Made by a program: the position numbers and the translations under genes. From an uncultured Saprospiraceae bacterium (GTDB lineage Bacteria > Bacteroidota > Bacteroidia > Chitinophagales > Saprospiraceae), in the NCBI GenBank assembly GCA_937959375.1, contig CALGLS010000463.1, positions 1 to 5,665 of the forward strand: a stretch of 5,665 nt of DNA. Direction: 5' to 3'. Shown piece after piece: positions 1 through 5,665 of the stretch. Under the pieces are notes generated by a model. It made no database searches and had not been told where the DNA came from. It saw only the letters and a program-made list of their open reading frames with translations. Positions within the stretch are counted from its first letter, which is position 1. Every line of letters begins with the position of its first letter.

Positions 1-347
1 TCTTCATTTTTTAATAAATAACTGATCGATCTTCCTGTTATAATGGCACTTTCAATTGGGTTTGTAAGTTCAAAATTGCGCATATCGCCTTCTAAGAAAG
101 TACAGGTAGGATGTTTCTTTCTTGCGAGCTCTAACATGTCAGCACTCAGATCTAGGCCGATGTATTCAAAATCACGGTCGCTAAATAGTTTAGATAAATT
201 ACCGGTGCCGCTTCCGATTTCTAAGACGCTTTTCTTGTTGTATTTTCTTAGAATTTTACTGTAGTAATTATACTCTTCTTGGTAGTCTATAAAAGTAGCG
301 TACATCTTTTCATAGATTTCGGATAGTTCGCTGTATAACTTACTCAT
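1..347 (-). CDS. Class I SAM-dependent methyltransferase, N-terminal part (cut by left edge)
   Basis: The first 115 codons are visible; the C-terminal half lies beyond the window. The sequence shows a Rossmann-type methyltransferase start: a helical lead of about 40 residues, then motif I LEIGSGTGN (42-50, the SAM-binding glycine loop), an acidic residue at the end of the next strand in YIGLDLS (D66, expected to hold the ribose hydroxyls), and a LEGDMRNF segment (85-92, D88, expected near the adenine). This is the Methyltransf_11/25 type of small-molecule methyltransferase. The substrate (amine, carboxylate, other) cannot be read from this half. ATG at 345-347 is the natural start: it lies 9 bases after the acetyltransferase stop, implying co-transcription and perhaps translational coupling. 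No Shine-Dalgarno is visible. Family call firm, specificity unknown. Confidence 0.9.
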   Translation of the reverse strand, partial: MSKLYSELSEIYEKMYATFIDYQEEYNYYSKILRKYNKKSVLEIGSGTGNLSKLFSDRDFEYIGLDLSADMLELARKKHPTCTFLEGDMRNFELTNPIESAIITGRSISYLLKNE

Positions 348-356
348 TTTGACAGT

Positions 357-878
357 TTAGGTTATTTGCAGTTTCATTAAAATATCAGTTTGATTTTCGT
401 CGCCTAAAATAAAAGCGTGTTTGTCGAATGCAACAAAGCCATTTTTTTCATAAAATCGAATGGCTCTTGGATTGTGTTCCCATACACCCAACCAAATATA
501 ATTAACCGGAGTAATTTTGGAAATCGCTATTGCTTTATCCAACATAAATTGACCAATCTTTTTGCCATAAAACTCCTTATAAACATAGATGCGTTCGATC
601 TCCAGTCCTTTGTTATTTTTATTTTCTAGTTGAGATTTTTCAAAATTTATTTTTAAATACCCAACTACTTTATCATTGAGTAATGCCAGATAAAACTGGG
701 TATTGGGTGAAGACAATTGCGTTCTTAGCGTTTCGATAGAAAATGCTTTGCTGATATAAGCATTCATGTTTTCAACAGAATTGTCGGAAGCAAAAGCTTC
801 TTTAAAAGTTTGAATCCCAATAAGTTGCAGTGCGCTTAAATCATCTATTGATGCCTCTCTCAATTTAAGATTCGTCAT
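357..878 (-). CDS. GNAT N-acetyltransferase, PaiA-like (polyamine acetyltransferase type)
   Basis: A 173-aa single-domain GNAT enzyme, expected to transfer acetyl from acetyl-CoA to an amine in the cytoplasm. Visible landmarks are LEIERIYV (92-99, beta 4), the acetyl-CoA pyrophosphate loop YGKKIGQ (104-110), IWLGVWEHN (128-136) and the motif B segment AIRFYEKNGF (139-148), where Y143 is the usual general-acid position. The tail GDENQTD (159-165) and the IERIY and LGVWE strings match what I remember of Bacillus subtilis PaiA, an N1-spermidine/spermine acetyltransferase of similar length. Polyamine acetylation is therefore the leading but unproven guess; other small amines are possible. The start is ambiguous. 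I chose ATG at 876-878, 10 bases after the oxidase stop; an in-frame TTG at 882-884 would add two residues and shorten the gap to 4. It is followed by the methyltransferase after 9 bases. Confidence 0.9.
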   Translation of the reverse strand: MTNLKLREASIDDLSALQLIGIQTFKEAFASDNSVENMNAYISKAFSIETLRTQLSSPNTQFYLALLNDKVVGYLKINFEKSQLENKNNKGLEIERIYVYKEFYGKKIGQFMLDKAIAISKITPVNYIWLGVWEHNPRAIRFYEKNGFVAFDKHAFILGDENQTDILMKLQIT

Positions 879-888
879 ATTCAATTGC

Positions 889-2199
889 TTAAAACAAATG
901 TCCTCTTTTCTTTCTTTTGGTATATAAATTCACAGATGGGTTTGCAAACGCTTTGACCATTCTGCGATACATTTTGCTAGGCTTATCCGATTTACCTAAC
1001 AACAAATCTGCAGCAAGTAATGCATAGCATAAGCAACCTTTGGCTCCAATTCCTGACATGCCACCGATGACAACAATATTTCGATCGAGGCTTCCGTATT
1101 TGTTAAAAATTGGTGTTACAATCGGAATTTTTGATCTAGTCTCTGCGTAAACACAATTGTTGGTACTTACTTCTTCAATGTCTTTTTTAGAGACATAAAC
1201 TTCAAACATTTCTAGATGTTTTCTGAATCGTTTTTTTATCCACTTTAGATCTTTCTTTTGTGGCTTTTCACTCCACACCTTTGCTAAGTCATGGATGTTT
1301 CTACGCCTTTGATGTCCTCCAGCTTTGATAATTGGACAGGTATCTCCTTTGCCTGTTTTTTCAATCAAGGCAAAGTATTCTTTTCCTATTTGTGAAAAGT
1401 AAGGCAAACCTTTGTGTATGGCATTTTTTTCTAAATCAGTTAGTTCAGCATAACGTTCATCAGAGATTTTCAAAAATGATTGTACTACTTTTTTAGGTGT
1501 AATCACTCGATTGAAATAAGGTGCAAAATCTTTAAGTGTTTCTGCAAGGTAAGCACCTGATGCAACGATCACTTTTGCTGCTTTTAGCTTTTGCGTTTTT
1601 TTGGTTTTTAAATTCAAAACACTCACCTCAAAAATAGCCTCTTTTTTAACTAGCCCAACCACCTGATGTTCGTATTTAATCTTGCCTCCTTTTTTCTCTA
1701 TACCGATACGCAACTTGTCAATTAATACCGTTGGATTCAAGGTGCCAGAGTACAATCTTTTTTCTCTAACTAGAATGGTGTCATCTGGAATTGACATCCC
1801 AAATTTCCTAAAAGAAGAATTCGATGAAGCTGTTCTAAAATCTCGCTTTTGCTTTTTAAATCTGAATTTTTTAACCTTATAATAATCCTCTCTACGGAAG
1901 AGATAAGAAACTGGTGAAGTAGAGTAAACCTCATCAATGTTATGCGCTTTTTTAGGTTTTTCTGCATTCAAAAAATCCAGTAGGTTGGTGACTTCTTTAA
2001 CTGTTTTCTTATGTGCATAAGAGAACACATCTTTTTTAGGACCGAGGCTTCTAGAAATCCGTGCGGTACCATAACTTGAACCAGTTGTATACTGTTTTCC
2101 TTGTTGCTCAATCACGATTACCTTTGCGCCACGTTCCGCTAATTTCCACGCCACAGAACTCCCCATTAATCCACCACCAATAACTAATATATTTTCCAT
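889..2199 (-). CDS. FAD-dependent oxidoreductase, monomeric sarcosine oxidase (DAO) family
   Basis: A 436-aa flavoprotein that probably oxidises a C-N bond of a small amine or N-methyl amino acid with oxygen as acceptor. It begins directly with the FAD Rossmann motif VIGGGLMGSS (6-15) ending in acidic E31. Compared from memory with Bacillus monomeric sarcosine oxidase (MSOX), it keeps the two arginines of GTARISR (R47, R50), the K-x-x-x-H pair in IKAGGH (K292, H296, like K265/H269), a cysteine in NCVYAE (C349, like the covalent flavin-linking C315) and a lysine in MSGIGAK (K387, like oxygen-activating K348). The MSOX His45 position is a tyrosine (Y43). The protein is about 45 residues longer than MSOX and very basic: 62 Lys and 25 Arg against roughly 42 Asp/Glu, ending KRKKRGHLF. 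There is no signal peptide, so it is cytoplasmic. ATG at 2197-2199 is placed right before the FAD motif. Sarcosine, methylated amino acids or cyclic imino acids are all possible substrates. Confidence 0.9.
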   Translation of the reverse strand: MENILVIGGGLMGSSVAWKLAERGAKVIVIEQQGKQYTTGSSYGTARISRSLGPKKDVFSYAHKKTVKEVTNLLDFLNAEKPKKAHNIDEVYSTSPVSYLFRREDYYKVKKFRFKKQKRDFRTASSNSSFRKFGMSIPDDTILVREKRLYSGTLNPTVLIDKLRIGIEKKGGKIKYEHQVVGLVKKEAIFEVSVLNLKTKKTQKLKAAKVIVASGAYLAETLKDFAPYFNRVITPKKVVQSFLKISDERYAELTDLEKNAIHKGLPYFSQIGKEYFALIEKTGKGDTCPIIKAGGHQRRRNIHDLAKVWSEKPQKKDLKWIKKRFRKHLEMFEVYVSKKDIEEVSTNNCVYAETRSKIPIVTPIFNKYGSLDRNIVVIGGMSGIGAKGCLCYALLAADLLLGKSDKPSKMYRRMVKAFANPSVNLYTKRKKRGHLF

Positions 2200-2238
2200 G
2201 AATTTAAGTTGTTTTAATAAGTTTGTACATTGAAGTTA

Positions 2239-2850
2239 TTACGAGTAAATCCTAATGATTTCTCCATTTACTCTACCGAGTACACTTCTTTTGTAACCAT
2301 CTAACATTTTATGCATTTCAATTGGAGGATGACCGGGAAAGTAGCTTTCATATTTTGCGTAAGCATCTATAACAACTCCAGATGAGACCACATTAACTCG
2401 TATCTTTTTTCTCATCTCTATGGCAGCAGCTTGTACAAAACTATGTACACCTCCATTGACCATCGCTGCAGAAGTTGTTTTATAAACGGGATCATCCGCA
2501 AGGATACCGGTTGTCAAAGTAATCGAACCTTTCTTTTTCAAACACTTGTGTGCATAACGAACGATGTTCACCTGCCCCATCAATTTACTCCTCAAGCCAA
2601 TGTGATAATCTGCTTCTGAAAGGTCTTTCATTCGTGCCCATTTCGCCTCACCAGCCGCACAAATAATGGCATCGATTCTGCCCGATTTTTTAATTCCTTT
2701 GAACAGTCTTTTTATCGATCTAGTGTCTGCAATATCAATTGGATATTTTTCAGAACTTCTACCAGCAACAATAACTTCATGGTCTTTTGAAAAGTATTCT
2801 ACAATTTTTTTACCTATGGTTCCTTTACCACCTATGACTAATATTTTCAT
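2239..2850 (-). CDS. Short atypical SDR-family oxidoreductase lacking YxxxK
   Basis: A 203-aa NAD(P)-binding protein of the short-chain dehydrogenase superfamily, about 50 residues shorter than classical SDRs. It shows the nucleotide loop GGKGTIG (7-13), R31 after beta 2 (AGRSSEK), which favours NADP(H), the acid-containing DIAD (39-42), CAAG (64-67) in place of the NAG motif, and RVNVVSSG (151-158) in place of the usual INxVxPG. The catalytic YxxxK is absent: Y123 is followed by K124, not by a lysine four residues on, and the segment reads TSAAMVNGG. This matches a subfamily of ~200-aa SDRs that I recall with SAAxVNG and a late FPG motif (171-173 here), so the absence is probably a family trait and not decay. 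Whether it reduces a carbonyl or only binds nucleotide is unknown. It follows the ArsR regulator by 76 bases and precedes the oxidase by 39. ATG at 2848-2850 starts immediately before beta 1. Confidence 0.87.
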   Translation of the reverse strand: MKILVIGGKGTIGKKIVEYFSKDHEVIVAGRSSEKYPIDIADTRSIKRLFKGIKKSGRIDAIICAAGEAKWARMKDLSEADYHIGLRSKLMGQVNIVRYAHKCLKKKGSITLTTGILADDPVYKTTSAAMVNGGVHSFVQAAAIEMRKKIRVNVVSSGVVIDAYAKYESYFPGHPPIEMHKMLDGYKRSVLGRVNGEIIRIYS

Positions 2851-2926
2851 AATTATCGTGTTAAATTAATTGATTACTTTGAATTTCTTTTTACTCTGAT
2901 TTTGGATCTTTGTTTTGCAACCTAAC

Positions 2927-3229
2927 TTAAATCAGAAATTTGGTATATGCCTTAATGGTGTCTTCGTTTCTTCTAAAATAGGACCATTTCCCATGTCGAG
3001 TCATGATTAGCAATCCACATTTTTCCATATTCGTGAGGTAAGTAGAGATCGTAGATTGCGACAGCCCTGCTTTTTCTTGGATATACGTAACACAAACCCC
3101 ATCATTAAAATGCTTGAGCGTTTCGTGAGGAGGAAAATGTTTCTCGGGTTCTTTCAACCATTCTAGTATTTGAACTCTTGGTTTATTTGACAAACATTTA
3201 CCTATTTCTGTTGCTAACTTTACATTCAT
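2927..3229 (-). CDS. ArsR-family winged-helix transcriptional regulator
   Basis: A complete 100-aa DNA-binding protein, the typical length for ArsR repressors, which act as dimers on palindromic operators. Visible parts are helix 1-2 with KCLSNKPRVQILEWL (11-25), the helix-turn-helix with YIQEKAGLSQSTISTYL (49-65), where the recognition helix begins at Ser58, and a beta wing ITRHGKW-like segment at 75-82 (MTRHGKW at 76-82) followed by YFRRNE. The metal-binding ELCVCDL of arsenic/cadmium sensors is absent; the corresponding stretch is DGVCVTYI (43-50). Cysteines 12, 46 and 71 remain, so a redox or ligand signal is possible but not shown. It is the promoter-proximal gene of the leftward cluster, with a 12-bp palindrome 22 bases upstream of its start, which fits an autoregulated repressor of the cluster. 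I recall this DGVCV subfamily next to SDR genes like the one here. No Shine-Dalgarno; ATG at 3227-3229. Confidence 0.9.
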   Translation of the reverse strand: MNVKLATEIGKCLSNKPRVQILEWLKEPEKHFPPHETLKHFNDGVCVTYIQEKAGLSQSTISTYLTNMEKCGLLIMTRHGKWSYFRRNEDTIKAYTKFLI

Positions 3230-3251
3230 AACACGAATATATCTATAATCC

Positions 3252-3263
3252 TCGATATATCGA
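3252..3263. promoter_or_regulatory. Perfect 12-bp palindrome TCGATATATCGA, candidate ArsR operator
   Basis: The sequence reads the same on both strands and ends 22 bases upstream of the regulator's ATG. ArsR-family dimers bind short AT-rich palindromes over their own promoters, so position and symmetry fit an autoregulatory operator. The symmetry does not extend into the immediate flanks. Binding is inferred. Confidence 0.55.
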
Positions 3264-3269
3264 AATATA
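3262..3269 (-). promoter_or_regulatory. Weak Bacteroidota -7 box candidate for the regulator operon (TATATTTC)
   Basis: Read on the minus strand this matches the Bacteroidota -7 consensus TAnnTTTG except for the last base, and it overlaps the edge of the palindrome, an arrangement that would allow repression. No TTG is found at the expected -33 spacing, so the call is weak. A start of transcription around 3256 would leave a leader of roughly 27 bases. Confidence 0.2.
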
Positions 3270-3392
3270 TGTTTAATAAAATCTGACTATCGATTAATTC
3301 CACTTAATCTAATAAAATGTCGTCATGCTACTTATAACATAAAAGAAGTAAAGCTTAGCAGATACTCTAGACTTCAAAAGAGAAAAATTATT

Positions 3393-3400
3393 TACCTTTA
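3393..3400 (+). promoter_or_regulatory. Weak Bacteroidota -7 box candidate for the lipoprotein gene (TACCTTTA)
   Basis: It differs from the TAnnTTTG consensus only in the last base and lies about 50 bases before the ATG at 3450. There is no good -33 TTG at the proper distance (TTC at 3373-3375 is the nearest), so this is only a candidate. Confidence 0.2.
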
Positions 3401-3449
3401 GGAATAAAATTAACAATAAGCGAATAAGCCTCTTTAAATCAAGCCCGCC

Positions 3450-5665
3450 ATGAGCCACCAACTATTGAGATCATTATATCTCTGCCTCTGCCTATTACTT
3501 ATCTCCTCCTGCGCAAATTACAAGCTCCACATTCTTGAGCCCAACAAAAATATCGCAGACAAAATGGAGAACCAAACTTCCCCTGTCGCTCACTCCATCT
3601 TTATGGTTGGAGACCTAGGCGAAGGTTCAGCAGAAGCTGCAGCTCCAACACTTAAACTCCTGCAAAAACACTTAGATCAAGCCAACGAAAATAGCTCGGT
3701 CATCTTCCTTGGTAATAACATTCAAAAGGAAGGAATGCCTTCCAAATCAGACAAGGAGAAACGAGCTGCTGCTGAAAACGATTTAAACGCACAACTCAAC
3801 ATTTTAGAAAACTACAAAGGCCGCCCCATCTTCCTACCCGGTAACCAAGACTGGAAAAAGTATGGACAAAAAGGTGTGAAACGACAAGAGAAATATATTG
3901 AGTCAATGCTAAACAAGGCGATTGAAGATGAAGACAATTGGAACAACTATTTCCTTCCGGATGAAGGTTGCCCTGGCCCTGATGTGATTGAGATCAACGA
4001 GCAACTAGTCATCATCGTCATTGATTCACAATGGTGGTTAAAGAATTGGGATGAACAACCCAACATCAACGCTGGCTGCCATGTAAAAAGTCGAGAAGCG
4101 TTTGCACTCGAACTAGAAGCAACCATTAAAGACCATAAAAATAAGAACATCGTTTTTGCGGCTCATCATTCCTTTAAAAGTGTAGGACCACACGGTGGAA
4201 ACTTTAGTGCAAAAAATCATTTATTTCCAATGACTACGGATGTAGAAAATGGCTACGTACCGTTACCCGTTGTTGGAAGTCTTTTTCTCTTTTTGAGAAA
4301 TGCAGGTATCTTTCCACAAGATGAAGCCAATCCGCATTATAAGGAACTAAGAAGAGCAGCCATAAAGCCAGCTCATGATAATGGCGAATTCATTTTCGTA
4401 TCAGGCCACGACAACAGTTTACAATACCTCAAACATCGCGGACAACATTTCATTGTTTCTGGATCGGGCGCAAAGCGAACGGCAACTTCTAAAAAGAATG
4501 CCATTTTTAGTTATGGACAAAAAGGTTTTTCCAAAATTGATTTTCTTGAAGACGGATCATCCTACTTATCCTTCTTTGTACCAAACGACGACGGAACAAC
4601 AGGTAAAGAAGTTTTTCGAACTAAAATTAAAGGACCTCTTCCGAAAATAAATCCTGATGACTTACCAAAAGACTTTCCAGTTTATGAATCAAAAACAGAC
4701 AGCTTGCTTACGTTCCCTTCCAAAAGAAACATAAAACCGCTGGGACCTTTTGCAACTTATATGTTAGGAAAAAGAAGGCGTGAAGTGTATCAAGTACAAA
4801 ACAACTTTGCTACCCTAGATTTATCCACCTTCAAAGGCGGCTGCACCGTCATCAAAAAAGGTGGTGGTAAACAAACAAACTCCCTGCGATTGGCTGGCGC
4901 CGACGGAAAAGAATACGTCATGCGGTCCCTCACCAAAGATCCTAGTAGAGGTGTCCCCTACCCCTTTAACCAGTTAGCGGTCGTTAATTTTTTATTCAAC
5001 GAAACCTTTTTGGGAACACATTGCTACGCACCTCCTACACTTGGTCCATTATCAGATGCTGCTAATATTTATCACACCAATCCGAATCTCTATTACATTC
5101 CAAAACAGCCCGCACTTGGTGCTTACAATGATTTCTTTGGTGATGAAGTTTACGTGGTGGAAGAACGTGCCTCTAAAAGTTGGTCAGAAGCAGATTTCTT
5201 TGGTAATGCAACAAAATTTGTAAACACACCTAAGCTACTTTCTAAAATTGAAAAGAGCCGCAAACATCATGTTGATCAAAAATGGGTAGCTCGTAGCCGA
5301 CTGTTTGACATACTAATTGGAGACATCGACCGACATGGAGATCAATGGAGATGGGCGGTATCAAGAGACGAAAACAATGAAAAAGTATATCGTCCTGTTC
5401 CGCGAGATCGCGACAATGCCTATTGCACCTACGATGGTTTGGCTTACAAGATGCTCAGACCCTATCATTACATTGTAAAGATGTTGGGCGTTTATGAAAA
5501 CGAAGTTCCCAACCCAGCACACACCTATTATAATGCTCGCCACTTCGACCATACCTTCCTCAATGCCTTGACTTTGGAAGACTGGCAAAAAGAAGCAGCT
5601 TACATCCAAGAAAATGTAACGGATGAAGTTATTGAGGCAGCGATGGCTATGTTTCCAAAACACAT
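3450..5665 (+). CDS. Large lipoprotein: divergent metallophosphoesterase domain plus DxDRH/PRDRD kinase-like domain (open at right edge)
   Basis: 738 codons run without a stop to the window edge. ATG at 3450 is the first after an in-frame TAA at 3435. Residues 1-21 form a lipoprotein signal: basic start, Leu-rich core, lipobox ISSC with C21 as the lipidated cysteine. Residues about 48-375 are a calcineurin-like/purple-acid-phosphatase-type domain, with VGDLG (53-57), FLGNNIQ (86-92), PGNQDW (130-135), CPGP (174-177), IDSQWWL (191-197), AHHS..S.GPHGG (238-250), SGHDNSLQY (318-326) and SGSGAK (337-342). Against the GDxG, GDxxY, GNHD, GHxH canon, three motifs have changed (N89, Q92, Q133, N322), so phosphatase activity is doubtful. 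Residues about 460-670 form a second domain with YVMRSLTKD (489-497), an EE pair (571-572), LIGDIDRHGDQWRW (622-635) and PVPRDRDNAY (649-658), reminiscent of atypical kinase catalytic and metal loops; that reading is inference. Relatives I recall continue into an outer-membrane beta-barrel. Likely location: outer membrane, exposed to periplasm or surface. Confidence 0.88.
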   Translation, partial: MSHQLLRSLYLCLCLLLISSCANYKLHILEPNKNIADKMENQTSPVAHSIFMVGDLGEGSAEAAAPTLKLLQKHLDQANENSSVIFLGNNIQKEGMPSKSDKEKRAAAENDLNAQLNILENYKGRPIFLPGNQDWKKYGQKGVKRQEKYIESMLNKAIEDEDNWNNYFLPDEGCPGPDVIEINEQLVIIVIDSQWWLKNWDEQPNINAGCHVKSREAFALELEATIKDHKNKNIVFAAHHSFKSVGPHGGNFSAKNHLFPMTTDVENGYVPLPVVGSLFLFLRNAGIFPQDEANPHYKELRRAAIKPAHDNGEFIFVSGHDNSLQYLKHRGQHFIVSGSGAKRTATSKKNAIFSYGQKGFSKIDFLEDGSSYLSFFVPNDDGTTGKEVFRTKIKGPLPKINPDDLPKDFPVYESKTDSLLTFPSKRNIKPLGPFATYMLGKRRREVYQVQNNFATLDLSTFKGGCTVIKKGGGKQTNSLRLAGADGKEYVMRSLTKDPSRGVPYPFNQLAVVNFLFNETFLGTHCYAPPTLGPLSDAANIYHTNPNLYYIPKQPALGAYNDFFGDEVYVVEERASKSWSEADFFGNATKFVNTPKLLSKIEKSRKHHVDQKWVARSRLFDILIGDIDRHGDQWRWAVSRDENNEKVYRPVPRDRDNAYCTYDGLAYKMLRPYHYIVKMLGVYENEVPNPAHTYYNARHFDHTFLNALTLEDWQKEAAYIQENVTDEVIEAAMAMFPKH

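Larger units (their letters stand above)
1..3229 (-). other. Predicted five-gene operon: regulator, SDR, amine-type oxidase, acetyltransferase, methyltransferase
   Basis: Five genes share the minus strand with gaps of 76, 39, 10 and 9 bases in transcription order. No hairpin with a T-run is evident in any gap. The last three genes are almost certainly one transcript. The 76-base gap after the regulator is AT-rich and could hold a second promoter, but no match to the Bacteroidota consensus stands out. The operon continues off the left edge, so its full content is unknown. Confidence 0.65.
3230..3449. promoter_or_regulatory. Divergent intergenic region between the ArsR regulator and the lipoprotein gene
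   Basis: These 220 AT-rich bases separate two divergently read genes, so both promoters should lie here. The left 40 bases contain the palindrome at 3252-3263 and three CGA-plus-TATAT strings (CGAATATAT at 3234-3242, CGATATAT at 3253-3260, CGAAATATAT at 3261-3270), probably regulator contacts. A further ATCGAT lies at 3289-3294. The part from about 3300 to 3390 shows no ORF, repeat or RNA structure that I can support. An in-frame TAA at 3435-3437 sits shortly before the lipoprotein ATG. Confidence 0.7.

Noticed and set aside
43..264. Plus-strand open frame of 73 codons
   Set aside because: It lies wholly opposite the methyltransferase coding sequence, whose motifs (LEIGSGTGN, YIGLDLS) are unmistakable on the minus strand; the plus frame shows no recognisable domain.
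1682..1967. Short open frames on both strands inside the oxidase gene (1682-1882 plus, 1770-1967 minus)
   Set aside because: Both are shadows of the flavoprotein frame and show no motif of their own; a frameshift in the oxidase is ruled out because its frame is continuous through the expected C-terminal motifs.
2431..2869. Plus-strand open frames opposite the SDR gene
   Set aside because: They are antisense to a clear NAD(P)-binding protein and read as arbitrary hydrophobic and cysteine-rich strings.
2851..2926. Possible terminator or second promoter between regulator and SDR
   Set aside because: The 76 bases are AT-rich with short A/T runs, but I found neither a stable hairpin followed by a T-run nor a properly spaced TTG / TAnnTTTG pair on the minus strand.
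1..3229. Defence system, toxin-antitoxin or mobile island
   Set aside because: The genes are metabolic-type enzymes with a local repressor. There is no integrase, transposase, nuclease, terminal repeat, tRNA border or toxin family in view.
3947..4150. Minus-strand 67-codon open frame inside the lipoprotein gene
   Set aside because: It is antisense to the CPGP / SQWWL region of the phosphoesterase domain; the serine-rich translation has no family likeness.
4375..5223. Plus-strand open frames at 4375-4650 and 5041-5223
   Set aside because: They are out of frame with the continuous 738-codon frame from 3450, which carries all recognisable motifs on both sides, so they are not separate genes or signs of a frameshift.
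5361..5663. Minus-strand 100-codon open frame at the right edge
   Set aside because: It is antisense to the PRDRD region of the lipoprotein; its apparent hydrophobic stretches come from reading aromatic and Asn/Lys codons on the other strand.

Overview
The window looks like a chromosomal segment of a Bacteroidota bacterium; the class cannot be resolved. Three things point there. The base composition is AT-rich and none of the six gene starts has a convincing Shine-Dalgarno sequence. The large right-hand gene is a lipoprotein with a purple-acid-phosphatase-like phosphoesterase domain followed by a GDxDRHxDQWRW / PRDRD domain, an architecture I associate with Bacteroidota outer-membrane proteins. 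The ArsR-type regulator next to a short YxxxK-less SDR is a pairing I recall from many bacteria, including this phylum. No tRNA, rRNA, CRISPR array, insertion sequence or phage gene was seen.

Left and centre (1-3229, minus strand): five closely spaced genes read leftward. In order of transcription they are an ArsR-family repressor (2927-3229), a 203-aa atypical SDR (2239-2850), a 436-aa sarcosine-oxidase-family flavoprotein (889-2199), a PaiA-like GNAT acetyltransferase (357-878) and a class I SAM-dependent methyltransferase cut by the left edge (1-347). Gaps are 76, 39, 10 and 9 bases, so at least the last three, and plausibly all five, form one operon. A perfect 12-bp palindrome just upstream of the repressor start is the obvious candidate autoregulatory operator. 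The gene set (amine-type oxidase, polyamine-type acetyltransferase, methyltransferase) suggests handling of a small amine or N-methylated compound, but the substrate is not visible in the sequence.

Centre (3230-3449): a 220-base AT-rich divergent intergenic region holding the palindrome and weak Bacteroidota-style promoter candidates.

Right (3450-5665, plus strand): 738 codons of a large lipoprotein gene, open at the right edge. The N-terminal phosphoesterase domain keeps the fold's landmark motifs but has lost most ligands of one metal site (GNN for GDN, GNQD for GNHD, GHDN for GHxH). The downstream DxDRH / PRDRD domain looks intact. This mismatch is the most interesting signal in the window. 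Family knowledge suggests a C-terminal outer-membrane beta-barrel beyond the edge.
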